Assembly (NCBI GenBank): GCA_024699855.1
Contig: JAMPIQ010000002.1
Location: forward strand, 3,348,001-3,412,000
DNA: 64,000 nt
Source of the DNA: Aphelenchoides besseyi
Lineage: Eukaryota > Nematoda > Chromadorea > Rhabditida > Aphelenchoididae
Direction of reading: 5' to 3'
Part shown: one piece after another, positions 8,417-20,425 of the stretch
Numbering within the stretch: the first letter of the stretch is position 1
Layout: each line of letters begins with the position of its first letter
Position numbers and translations under genes: made by a program
Notes under the pieces: model-generated
What the model saw: the letters and a program-made list of their open reading frames with translations, nothing else
Told to the model about the DNA's origin: nothing
The model's database searches: none

Positions 8417-11122
8417 ATGTTGAAGATGTCTAAAAGTCGGGTGCTTATTGTCATTGCTTTCTTTGTACTTAGCGTATATGGAGCGAGGAGACACAATCGA
8501 GCTCATCATCCAGTGAAGCATTCAGCTCATAAATCCGACAGACATTATTCAACAGCTCACCACGCTCCAGCTCATCATCCTTCAGCTTCCCATCATTCTG
8601 TCCATCACTCGAAAGCTCATCAAGCAGCTCGTCGACCGACTCGAAAGTCGCAAAAATCAAGAGCGATTAGACGAACTGAAACGCTATATACTCCGTTCAA
8701 AGATTCGATAAACGTAACAGCACATCCATGTAACGATTTCTACGAGTAAGTTTTAATCGATTTCCCTTCAACATTAAGTTTCAGATTCACTTGTGGTACT
8801 TTTGTTCGTCAAAATCCAAATGGCGGAGCGGACGGAAGAGCGAGTCGTATGAATCACATTGGTGATATTGCCAAACAGCTTAGAGATGGTATGAACGTTT
8901 TTTTAATTCAATTATGTCGAGTGTTTAGATTTGATTATGAACAACGATACAAACACCTTACAAGCAGTGAAAAAACTACGACAATACCGAGACAAGTGCA
9001 TGGACGTCGCTACGATTGAACGAGGTGGTGAGGCTCGAACACAACAGCTTCGCACTGATCTCACAGCCAACGGTCCGTTCCCGCTGTTTGACACCGCACC
9101 TTTTGTTGCCAATAATTTCGATGTGACTGTGTTGACGAGTATGTTGACTGGAATATCTAAGCGCGTTTCTCATCCCCTACTGTTCGATGTCGATGTCTTT
9201 CGAATGTCGGACGACAAAATTTATTTGATTCTGACTCCGGCGCAGTTGATCATGAAAAACTTTACCAACTACGCGGATGCGAATGAACGACAAAAGGTGC
9301 ACGACTTTCTTGTCGACATATTGTCCATTGTATTGACTGATGGAAGATCGACTAAAACCTTTAACGACATTGTGACAGCGGTTGATGCGGTACTCACATT
9401 CGAACAACAAATTGCAACCATAGTCACGAACGCCAAAATTTGGCCCATCGATCCATTGCAATTTGAACAAAATGCGGATAAAATTGCCAGAGCAGACTTG
9501 GATACTTTAGTTGGAATGGTTAGCGGCTATTTGAAGAGTTGTTGAATCAATTAGTTTCAGATCAATTGGTCGAATTTCTTCGCCAACAACGATCAATTTC
9601 CTTTACCAATCAAAGCCGTCCTTAACGACCCCACCGCCGAATTTTATATTCTGAATCGAGCCGTCTTCACGAGTATACAAACGTTGCTTAACGACAATAA
9701 TCAAAAGGAAGCCCTCGCTAACTACCTACAAATTCGCTTCATTCTCCACAATTTGAAGTTCTTAGATCAACGATTCATTAACGAGGCACACAGATTTGCC
9801 GAGAAGATAGATGGGTCGCAATACGTGTCCACACGACAACAAGACTGTGCTGATGACATTGCCGAGTCGTTTAATTTGGCTGTTGATCACCTATTTGTGT
9901 CTAATTACTTTCCGCAAAAACACAAAGAAATGGTGGAACAGTTGGTCGAAGATGTGCGAAAAGGATTGGCCGACACTTTCAACGCTGACACGTGGATTAG
10001 TAAGGATTCTCGAGCTGCATTACTTCAGAAGTTGGCTAAAATGAAAAAGGTGGTGGGCGCTGTGAACGATGCAGTTGACTCGCGACATTTGGAACAACGA
10101 TATCAGGACTTGCAATTAAATTCAAGTGCCGATTCGTATCGATCGATGGCCGTTAAAGTTGCATTGTGGAAGAAACATCGTGAATTGTTATCTCTCATTG
10201 TTCCCGATTACCTGACCTCATTGGAAAAAATGCCGTCGACGGACATGAATGCAATGCACATAAGGGATGAGAACACCATCTGTAAATTCACTTATTTTAA
10301 CTTTATTCAACAACTTTGTTTCAGTCATCCCCGCCGCGATTACTTATCTAATTGATACTGCAGTTAGTTTACGTTCGGAAACAATCATTTGCGTTATTTT
10401 TCAGCAATCGCATTCTTACAACTACGGAAACCTCGGATTTGTTTTGGGTTTGTTTAACACAGCAAACCGACTGATATGATGTTCAGGCCACGAGTTAACC
10501 CACGGATTTGATTCTAATGGCGCTCTTTATGACGAGTTCGGACTATCCGGAAAGGATTTGTAAGCTCTTCAACATTCGCAGCAATGAACTTTTAATTTAA
10601 GATTGGACAACGCCACTCGATCAGCTTTCAATGCTCGCACTCAATGTTTTATTCAGGAATACAATACAATCGAAGATCCAAAATTGAAAATCAAAGTCGA
10701 CGGAGCACGAACGTTGGCAGAAAACGTAAACTGCTTTTCAGCGGATATCAAACGACTTTTGTGTTTAGATTTCTGATCACGGAGGTGTTCGTGCAGCTTT
10801 CAACGCCTACAAGGAGTATCTGAAACGTAACAACAATAGGGACGGACACGTTAGAGGTTAGTGAAGACCTTCAATCTTAATAGGTTTGCAATTAGGATAC
10901 GCGCACTTAACGCCTGCGCAAACGTTCTTCATTTCCATGGGTGTCGCTTTCTGTGATGCTTATAACGATAAATATCGAGACTATTTGCTTCGCACCGACA
11001 ATCACGCACCAAATTTTGCTCGAATCAACGAAGTACTAGCAAACTATCCGGAATTCGCGAAGGCGTTCAAGTGCCCACGGGGCTCTCGAATGAATCCGAT
11101 GAAGAAGTGTGATATTTGGTAA
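8417..11122 (+). CDS. secreted M13 (neprilysin-type) zinc metallopeptidase, catalytically intact
   Basis: Ten exons with GT-AG introns (8417-8745, 8785-8888, 8929-9518, 9561-10281, 10325-10362, 10405-10447, 10487-10559, 10602-10725, 10769-10856, 10896-11122) sum to 2337 bases, exactly 778 codons plus stop. A cleavable signal peptide (LIVIAFFVLSVYGA) leads into a His/Ala/Ser-rich linker of about 60 residues, unusual for the family, then the M13 fold from HPCNDFYEFTCGTF. The zinc site is complete: HELTH at the start of exon 7 and the third ligand E in AENISDHGG. The C-terminus has the family ending KAFKCPRGSRMNPMKKCDIW. The substrate-binding NAYY motif reads NAMH. M13 enzymes cleave small peptides outside cells. 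No transmembrane anchor follows the signal peptide, so it is likely secreted. AATAAA follows at about 11139. Confidence 0.93.
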
Positions 11123-11398
11123 TCTCATAGTGTTTGAATAAACGATTGAATATCTGGAATTCTACTTTTATTGTTCACACGATTAACAAAAATGGCGTTT
11201 GAGGCCACAAGAAATGTGGATTTTGATGTTATAAAAAACGGAAAACAACAGGATGGTCGAATTCAATCCGTTAAGAGTTGGGATATGAAAAAAAGACGAC
11301 GGGCGAAGTCAGACAGAGATCTAAACAAGCAAAATGGAATGTACCGGATCGATGAGTGTACAGTGTGGAAACGAGTAGACAATTCACAGGCTTCTAGT

Positions 11399-11846
11399 TT
11401 ATTTTCCAAATCCACGAGCAGATTGGTTGGCCAATTTCAACAAGTTGGAGCGTTTGTTGGCTGGCGATGGGAATTCTTGAAGCAAGTTGTCCAACGAGAA
11501 CTGACGTGGTGTTTTTACTGCATCGACGGCAATCTCCGCATTTTCAACCGATTTCCCAATGAGCTTCTCGGGTTCCTGGACCATTTCCAGTTCGTTTGCT
11601 TGTTGTTGAGCGAGAATACTGTTCAGTTCTTGTCGGGTCGAAATCTCCGCATCCAACAACTCGGCCAAAGTGTAAAGTTTTCGACGAGCTGAAAGTAAGA
11701 GGTTAGTAAGGTGGTAAACTTTGGTGTTTAGACTTTTGTTTTATGACGCTATGAAAGTTCTTAATGCAATCGAACATTTTCAATTTTGGAGCCTTTTTAT
11801 TGCTAAGTAAAACGAGAACTCCAACCGCCCACATTTTCTTGTCCAT
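11399..11846 (-). CDS. putative neuropeptide precursor with C-terminal amidation signal
   Basis: Two exons (11846-11720 and 11688-11399, phase kept, 138 codons plus stop). The N-terminus MDKKMWAVGVLVLLS is short and hydrophobic, a plausible signal peptide. The middle is a charged helical region (RRKLYTLAELLDAEISTRQE) without cysteines. At the end a dibasic KR precedes SNLLKLANQSARGF, followed by Gly-Lys and the stop. Prohormone processing would release that peptide with a C-terminal amide. A single amidated peptide at the C-terminus ending GK-stop is also the layout of PDF-type precursors, but the peptide itself is not one I recognise. A second dibasic RR lies near residue 44. It is convergent with the M13 peptidase gene upstream. 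The function is inferred from processing signals only. Confidence 0.62.
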
Positions 11847-12724
11847 TTGGCCGCCAATTGTTTTGGTCCACGAAGAAAACGGTGTTGTTTACACAACAGG
11901 ATGCCCGTCAGAGTGTTGCTGCACAAATCATTTCAGCGGTTTCCGTTGAGCATAAAAACCTCGAATTGCACTCACGCACCAAATTTGTCACTCCAACTCC
12001 CAGTGTCGTTGATTGATAGGCACGTGGATATAAAATTTACAGCCGAATTGTAATTCGAACGGTTACTCTCAAATACCAATTTCCGAGTAACCAAAGATCT
12101 TCGTTCGAAATCGTTCAGAAATCGAAACACAAAACAAATTCAATTCGAATTAAACTGCTGATTACATTTCCTTTCAACTGTTCAACGGTTCTCAAGTGTT
12201 CGCGGGAACTGAAACCGCTGAATTGCAGGAATTCGAGGTTCTTAGAGTGTTGGGAAAGTGAATTAATTGACGAAGATGGCGAGACAGAAAATGAAATTTC
12301 ATCTTATTGCTCACCGTTCAACGTCTGGATTGGACTCCCGTTCACACCGTAATCACGATTATACTAATCTTCAACTTCCTTCTATCTACTTAATTAACTG
12401 CCTTAATGTTTGTTTACTTCATGGTCATCGAATAAATCTTGTGCTTGTTGGAATACATCAATTAACCTTAAAGACCACACAAACGATGAGCTTCGCGAAA
12501 CGGTCAACAAACAAACAAATTAGACGACATGTCATGGAGACTTCTTTGTAGATCGCGTTTTAGCGTAAACGAGCTAATTGGATAAAACAACTGGCACAGG
12601 TCGGTGTTCTTACTTCGAAACCGACCGAATCTATGGGCCGATTTATCAGATCGGGGCGGTTAATCCCCACAAAATCCCGTTTTTATCCGTACAAAAAACA
12701 TCGACGGTGTTTTTGAATTGTAGA
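11847..12724. other. intergenic DNA between two secreted-peptide genes
   Basis: No supported gene. Open frames here are short and lack coding character. The first part is the 5' flank of the neuropeptide-like gene; the far end is the 3' side of the next gene. Confidence 0.5.
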
Positions 12725-13028
12725 TCAACCAAAAGTACAAAAAGAATTCGAAAACAAAAATGTTTTCTGATCACTTTCGAAGTCTACGGTAATTTCATGT
12801 GCTCTTTGGTTTGCATCAATGTCCCCAGAGTTCAAACAAAATGACGTGCTGTTCATACTCCCGACCCTTTCAAATAAATGCAAATTGGCTGTTGCAAAAG
12901 AGATGATGTGAAACAGAATGTAAACTTTTGGAAAACGAACCTTCTTCTTCAGACATCCGCTTCGCGTCCGTCCATTTGAACAGACAGCAAAGTGCAAAAA
13001 TGGACAAAGCAACGTTCGTGTAGTGCAT
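12725..13028 (-). CDS. small secreted protein of unknown function
   Basis: Two exons (13028-12941 and 12888-12725) joined by a GT...TTGCAACAG intron give 83 codons plus stop. MHYTNVALSIFALCCLFKWT is a good signal peptide, followed by DAKR, a possible dibasic cleavage site, and then an acidic, Ser-rich mature part with two cysteines. There is no amidation motif, so it may be a small secreted protein rather than a neuropeptide. I recognise no family. It is followed upstream by the largest gene-free region of the window, which would suit a gene with a large cis-regulatory region. Confidence 0.45.
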
Positions 13029-16000
13029 CTTGAGTAAACGGATTAGAGTGGGTAGTGTTGAATTAATATACTCGATGATACCGCACAGGCTTGTCCCAAG
13101 AAAAGCGGAAGAATAATCCTAAAATGATGCTAATAGTTAGATAAGGGAATTCGATTGTCGCGACACGACTCGGTATTCACGGCCCATAACACGTTCGTAC
13201 AAAATATACCGGGAAGTAGCGAGCGTGTGAAGTCAAACGTTTGTCCCGCCATCAGACCATAACCTTACGAAAAAGTTACGTTTGTTCGAACGTGGTCAAC
13301 CGAACTAATTGGTCAACCCAATTGTCTGATTCACTCAATCACGCAATTTTCTAATCGTTAAAATGGAAAACAACCGACAAGATGACCGAGAACACTGACA
13401 TTCAAATTGATCACAAGAACACACAGAGTACCGTAGCCGAGAGCTGATGGCTCTAAGACACATTCATCGAATGAATAGGCATCTGAAAACGAAAACGATC
13501 GTTTAAAATGGAAGACAAAGAAGCCAAAAATACGGACATTGAACGACTCCGCCCACTTTTTAAAAACCTCAAGACACCAAAAATTACAAACAAAAGAATT
13601 CCGGTTCACGGCTATTGAATTGAGTTTTCTCTTTGTGTTCTTGGAAGATTCACGTCAAGCATGAACAGATTCGATGTACTTCACTAGTTTCCAAGACCAA
13701 TCCCGCAATGTAGTCCGCGACAATCTCAACGAATTTAAAGACGAAATTTGGTCGAACAACAAAGTCGATGGTGAGGGCGTGGTCAATTAATTTCGTTTCC
13801 GCCCGCCCGAGATAATCGACTTGGAGGCAATAGAAAGGCGATGTTAATTATACACGTGCCACGTGAAACGGAACTCGTTCATATAATTAGTGAGACCGAA
13901 CGACTTTCCGTTTCAAAGGACTTGTTTTCAATACAACAGAAAACTACGAAGCTAAAAGGACGACTTTGAACGAGAGTAGTGGCTTGTAAATTAGATCCAA
14001 AAGTGTAGGCGACAAACAAATAGCCGTTGATTTGTTAGCAGAAATCATTTGGGAGTTATTTTTGATGTTCAAAAACCCACATCTGAACTACATCGAAGGT
14101 TAATGAACTACGTTCAGTTTTTGATTTCTGATCGTCTGAACTTTGTGAATAGCTAATGAATTATGCGACAGAAACAATACATCGAATTACAATCTGGATT
14201 ATGTCATTAGAACGCAATCACTTGTCGTTATAGTGCAACGATTGCATCCATTTTCATTGTCTGAAACATATTAATTAGTAGAATAATCGATGCTAATTAT
14301 CGCAGTCAATGGGAGAAATCTGCTCAGATATCCATAAGACGCGATTGACGTAGATGTTCAGAAGAGATTGCTGGAGTAGCAATTGAGTAATTCGACGTTC
14401 TCATCGCTCAGACAGTTTGGTCGGTAATCTCCAACTCGTAGTAAGAAATTACAGATAGGAAAGCCCACAATTCCTTTCAATTTACAGTCACTGATAAACT
14501 TCCATGTAGTTTGGGTGCTTACGTTCAAAAGTCCAAAGCTTTAAGTTAACATCGCAGACACAAGACTTCTGAGCTAATCCACGAGCAAAGAAAACCTCGG
14601 ATATGTTTAAGTTCAAATCCGCATAATCCACCGAAACTCAAGAGTTTCAACGCGCACTAAGCGATTAAAAGAAAGCAAAGCTTGAGTCTTAGGCTATGAT
14701 CTTTCAAGCGACGGAACGAACACTGATCATCTCAAGAACAGTAACCCCTGAAGTAAATAGTGGTTCGAGTCGGACGCAAAGAGCTTACGAAAATGAGAAC
14801 ACTATGTACTTTCAATTACTGTAGGGCATAGCATTACGGTCAAAACTTTCCGAAACTCAATGGTATCACTCGAAACTTGACAACAAATGAAATTATAATA
14901 CTGCTATGTAGTTGAACTCGTTAATCAAAATCGACTTAAACGTTCACCTTGGAACTTTTGAGCCGAAAGAAAATCAAGTTAACGATCGACACTGTTGCAA
15001 GACGAATTGACCAGAATTCGAACTATGTGTTATTGCGTATATTGGTCAATATATTATTCAAATAAATTCAAATAAAAACCGCTTGGTGAAAGTCGTCCAT
15101 CGGATTTTCAGCAAACGGAACGTTGGTTGCCGTTAGATTTGAATTTCAAAGGCGAATGCTGATAGAATCACGAAAAGGTTCGCTGAATAATAAAAACCGC
15201 CCGATTGCAACAGTCTGAGTTCGGCCTGTAGTTCGTATAATCTCGAAACAACAAGAAGTTCAATAACACTATTGCACCTGTTGACAACTCGTGATTAAAC
15301 ATACGATTCTATTGAAAAAGATGGAGGTTGTAAACAACGAACTGACTAATTAGTGAGACCTTTTAATTGACCAAATACCATCAGATCTTAAGTGCACATG
15401 TTTTCGTGACGAATGCTCACTAAGATACGGTAACTGAACGGAAAGCTCTCAAATTTACAAGAGTGACAACTCGGGAAGTAGAATGACAATAAGAGCTTGT
15501 TGGTATGCTAAAGTCATGTGGCGTGTAACTGAAACGCCATTCTAACCGTGGCTAATCTCTACGTGCATGGGACAAAGGCGGTGCCGAAAAAGGGAGTCGA
15601 CAACCATAATGCGTGGCTGCTCGAAATGTTGAATATCGTAAAATACGTGGTTTTATGCGCAGTTGGGCGGGATTTACAAAACGAATAGATTTCGTACAAA
15701 AAAGGCGACCGTAACCAGGAGCCGCTTTTACAACTTGCAAACGATCTCAGAATTGCTGATATCACATCCGAAATGCGAATACCTGATGCTTATGTACAAT
15801 GCAAATCAGATTGTTGTTGAAAAACCGAAACTTGATCTCGACGTATCGTTGGAACCCACGAGTTCAAACACCGCAAAGTAGTGAATAGACAACAGGATTG
15901 TTGTCTTGAACTTCCCAATACCAATGAGTCGCAATAGAGGTCGCTGTTTACCTAATTAATTTGATTAATTAGCTCTTAGAATTTAATCAAAAACCCTCGA

Positions 16001-19000
16001 ATGTGTAAACAAACCTCGCAATTCAACGAATCATTAATTTACGGTAATCGGAATTCTCACTAATTACAAACAAATGTTTTAAGGAAGAAAGGACGATCGT
16101 TCCGTCAGCTCGTTAATCTGCCGCGGATTATAATGAACGTTAAATGTCGACATTGGTTAGTCGATTTCAAAATATCTCCGTTTGTTGTTGACATCGGAAT
16201 GCAGTTTATAGAATCGCCCCAACAACTTCACAGGCTCCATATGTCAATCGAACCTTTCTAGCTATTCATTACACGACGTCGTAACTGTTGATGTACTTTC
16301 CTTGGCTGTCAAATTCGCTCACTATCTCATTGAAACGCAATTTTTGGCTCGGAAATTTGTCGTGAGACCTCCGAGTCGATCGAGATGTTTTTTTGTAAAG
16401 CGTTCTTTGAATTTCGCAAAAGCTTTAAATCCGCAAAAACGAAATCTTAACCCTTCAAATGTCGCAATCACCTGCGATTGTTTTGCGGACCTTCAAGATT
16501 CGTAAGAGTTCCCACACACTTTGCACTTTAAATCTTCTGCACCAACACTTGTGACTCTACTCAACGATGTAATTTATCCGACAATCGAACATGTCCAAAA
16601 CGTTTTACGTATGCAGTTTATCTACAGTAACTCTGCAGACAAAATGGCTACTTATGTTATTAACTTTGTGGACGACGTCAAAAACATAGTCGTCTGAGAA
16701 GGTCGAAAATGTTCACGAAATTAAGTGTTTGCGAACACGGTTACATGTCAAAGCATAGCGAAAGAGCTTGTAGATGCAGCTAATCTGTTGGAGTTTCAAA
16801 CACCGTGAAAATGACGCCCGACATGCGTGGCAATGTAATCTGCGTCGCTCAAAGTATTCAGTTGAAAAGGTAAACTGTTGAAATTAATAGAAACATGACG
16901 ATTAAAATAAGTGATGTAGACGTAAAATTTGACCATACGCGTTCCTCTAATTAGTAGGTCCGTGGGACGATGGCAAGTAACTCATGTTGGGACTACAAGC
17001 AGCAACTGGTACTGTGATTTTCGTGCAAATTTAAGGGAACTCGAAAAACCAAAGTAGGCAGAGAATGAATGGATTGAATAAAAATAGCTCAATTCTTATT
17101 TTGGAACGAGTTTACGTTCGTGACATCACGATCTGTTGCAAACATTCAGACTGCAAAAGGAGTGTTCGTTGAAATCAGTCGGCTTGCGTGGATCAATGGT
17201 TTGCAAGCGAACTCGACGAGTTCAACGGTTCGGGTGTCTTTTCCTGCGTTCCACGACATGTCAAAGAACGTTGGTTTCCGGTCACAGTCAACTGATGAAT
17301 CCAAAAAGAAAACTACAGACCGCAAATAAAACTTTCTGTTTCGACGATGTTCAACGAACAGCTTCAACGTTCACCCTCCAAAAAACAACAATCCAGAAGG
17401 TTGTTTGTGTTTTGGCATATTTTTAGCAGCCGAATGTCGTTTGCAGCGACAGACGAGCAATTCAAAGTCCGCATGAAAGAACGATGAAAGGAACGTATTA
17501 ATCATTTTCGTTCCGTAAAAAGCGTCAAACACAAAATGAACTTCCGACTAAGTGTCAAACGTGAATGGCATTCAAATTGCCGTCTGAAATAGCAATTCAA
17601 AATTTACACTTCATCGACCTAGTTCACTTCGGAAACCCACAGTATCCGATGGATGAGATCGTTATTTCGTTAAAGACAAACCGGGAAGATTTGTCTCGTC
17701 TTCGCTCTCGAGTTTCTTTGTTCTCGAAATCCGCAAATACCCTCGAGATCAGAAACTCATGTGCTAAAGACAAAAAGAACGATCTAATTCCCTATTTTTC
17801 CATGCTGCATATATACAACGGATTAGAACTTATGCATCCCAACAAACATTACGCACTGCAAATCGTGGAAATCTTGGATTAAGCGGTAAATGTCAAAGGC
17901 CAAGCAAATAGATCCTGTGACATTAAGAATAACCCGTGATCTGTTTAGGGAACAGATTACACTGCAATCGACTATTTAATTGTCACGTCATCCGAATCTT
18001 TCGGTTGGTGGATAGGTAACGAAAATCAGAAGTGATGTCGGCCAAAGCACAAGCAGTGGATTACAGTACCAACCATCCATTTAAATGATGTCTTTTGTTT
18101 GCCGATTAGAAATTACCGCTTTCGCCCTCTCGGTTGAGGGTGGCGAGAAGATTAATCAAAATTTTTGGAATTTTATTTTTGCTAATCTTTTGTTTTTATC
18201 CCAAAAGACATCGTCCAATGGACCCTTCGACGCAGCAAATAGCTGTCATGTTAGAAGTCAGACGAAGAAACCCACCTGATGTACACATGGTATTCGAACA
18301 CAAATTCCGATCTAACCATTTTTCTTGTGAGTCTTCCATCCTACGAAAACCATTGATGTTCGCGGAACTGCCGGCCATTTCGCCGACTTCATTTCTCAAC
18401 AAAATCACGACGAAGTCAATTGACTACAAAAATGTCTGTGAGGAAACAAATTTATAGTCGTAGACTAGGAAATAGAGGTTTTCAACCGTTGATTGAAAGA
18501 TACCATCTTCCGTAAACAGCGTAATTGTCATTTGAAGGTCGTGGATCATTTGAATGACACGCGTATCAGTTAACCCCATGTTCCTAGATGTTTAAAAGAC
18601 GTCTGTTCGTTTCCGACAAATGGAACGGTTGGCAAAATTGAATTTGTACGTTCATGTCTAAACTACAAATCGGAAAAAAACAAGTGACGAGCTTCTGTCT
18701 GAAGGTGACTTCCCGATCTAAATACAAACTTTAAGCAAAAACTCAAATTTGTTTGTCGACTGTAAGATTCGATTTTGACTTGTTTACGCAATAGATCGAA
18801 TTAGATGCGTCGATTGAATTAAACGAAAACTCCCACTCGAAAAGACAAAAGAAGAAAGTCCATCGAACAATCTTCGTCAACTACAATTGGATTGAACAAT
18901 CTCATCGAGTTAACGATTCCCTGGAGTTATTCTTTGATGTTGTCGAAAGATTGAAAACCAATTTACAGAACGAGCCAAAATAGTGGCCTTTCATTTAAAC

Positions 19001-20425
19001 ATTGCAATCCATATTTGGACTCTCACACGACATTCGTTTGCTTTCTTGAATTTGAGTGCAAATTCTGAACGAAAGGAGAATGCGCTTCGTAGCTTTACGA
19101 CTACAAAGAGGTGGGTGATGTTTCGAATCGTGGAAAACGTCTAAGCGTACGACATACGGTAAATTTACGCTTGAAATGTGAAATGGAACTTAAGAGCCAA
19201 AAGATGCCTGTCATTTCCTGCTACATTTGTGCGAAGTCCGAGGGCGTTAAATGTTGTTGTCGAAAACCAGAATACATTTCTGCTCAAATAATCAACCATA
19301 GGGAATCTGATCGATGACGTTTATTTCTCCAGACTCTTGCTTTATAGCCTCAATAAGTGGGTTTATTGCCCTCAAGACGTTTACGATAACCCTTGTCCAA
19401 AAAGTCCATCGATCAACCACTGCAAAACCACGACTTCCGAAAAGATTTCGAGAAAAAATCGGCACACGTGAGTACAGTAATTAAAGTGCAGTAATTGCCT
19501 TCGAATAATTAGAGTTAATTGGAACACGCAGTGGGTCTATTCATCGACTTCCGTTCAGTCTTCGAGATTACTCGGCAGTTTGAAAGTTCAATTAAAATTG
19601 AAAAGCGCCAAAATGTTTTTGAATTTCCGGCCGATTGCGTTAAAAGGTCGCAATGGAACGGCGATGTTGTTTCCCAACCGAAATGGAAACCTTATCTGCA
19701 AAAGTGCAATTGAATTCCATCGAAATTCACGGTTATCTTCTGCGTGATGTGTTTGTTTGCTCAAACAATTTACGCACAGACGCTCGTCTACTGTACGGGA
19801 AGTAGAATACGCCGAGTGGTAATCGTCAACTAGTTCGGTTAACGTGCTCTGACTGTCAATCAAACCTGAAAATACGCAAACAGCACTGAGGAACTCACGT
19901 CTGTTTGTTTTGGAAGCGTTCATTTAATTTGCATGCAAAAGCTCCGGCAACATCTCCGCGACCGCTGGAACATACGTCATTTCAAATCGAAGCAAAATTC
20001 GAAGTCCATTTCTTGTTGTAACTTCAGAAGGCACTTAGTTCAAAGATTGCTGTCAGCGGATAACCTCGAAACTGCACGAACCATTTAGTTTACTGTAACC
20101 ACGAGAACAAAGTAGGGATTAGACGAAAGAACACAATCTGGAAACGTTCTAAATAGAACTAAAACGATTAAAAAGTGAGTAGACGATCATTGTCTGTTTT
20201 CTTTGCCTCTTAATCTGCAGACAAAATCGGATTGTAGTGTTGAATTGTTTGTTCTTTCTGCTCAAATTTCAATAGTAAACATCTTAATCTTGTTATCCAA
20301 TCAATCTCCAAAATCACGGTGTTTATTACAACAACACTTCAAACTTTGCTTTGGTTTCTCCCGTTTGAATCAACGGTCATTTCAATTCTGTTTAATCAAA
20401 GTTTATTCTGCCAAGTGACAACCTC
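13029..20425. other. 7.4-kb gene-free region
   Basis: I found no reading frame on either strand with good codon character, splice context or a recognisable domain; the longest frames are about 110 codons without convincing starts. No tRNA T-arm with matching stems, no tandem array and no transposon end was seen. CACGTG sites, TAATTAG words and two copies of TAATTAGTGAGACC (about 13885 and 15351) occur. It lies upstream of the small secreted-protein gene and downstream of the kinase 3' end, so it may be a long regulatory region or hold untranslated RNA genes. Confidence 0.5.

Noticed and set aside
11171..11692. + strand frame of 173 codons
   Set aside because: Antisense to the neuropeptide-like gene, which has a better start, signal peptide, intron phase and processing sites.
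14755..14780. possible tRNA B-box (GGTTCGAGTCG)
   Set aside because: The flanking bases cannot form a T-stem or an acceptor stem.
17565..17882. + strand ATG frame of 105 codons
   Set aside because: The longest ATG frame in the 7.4-kb desert, but no domain, signal peptide or splice context; left out for lack of support.
18134..18457. + strand open frame with a hydrophobic start near 18134
   Set aside because: No ATG at the start, no splice context, and the rest of the frame has no coding character; likely chance in AT-rich DNA.
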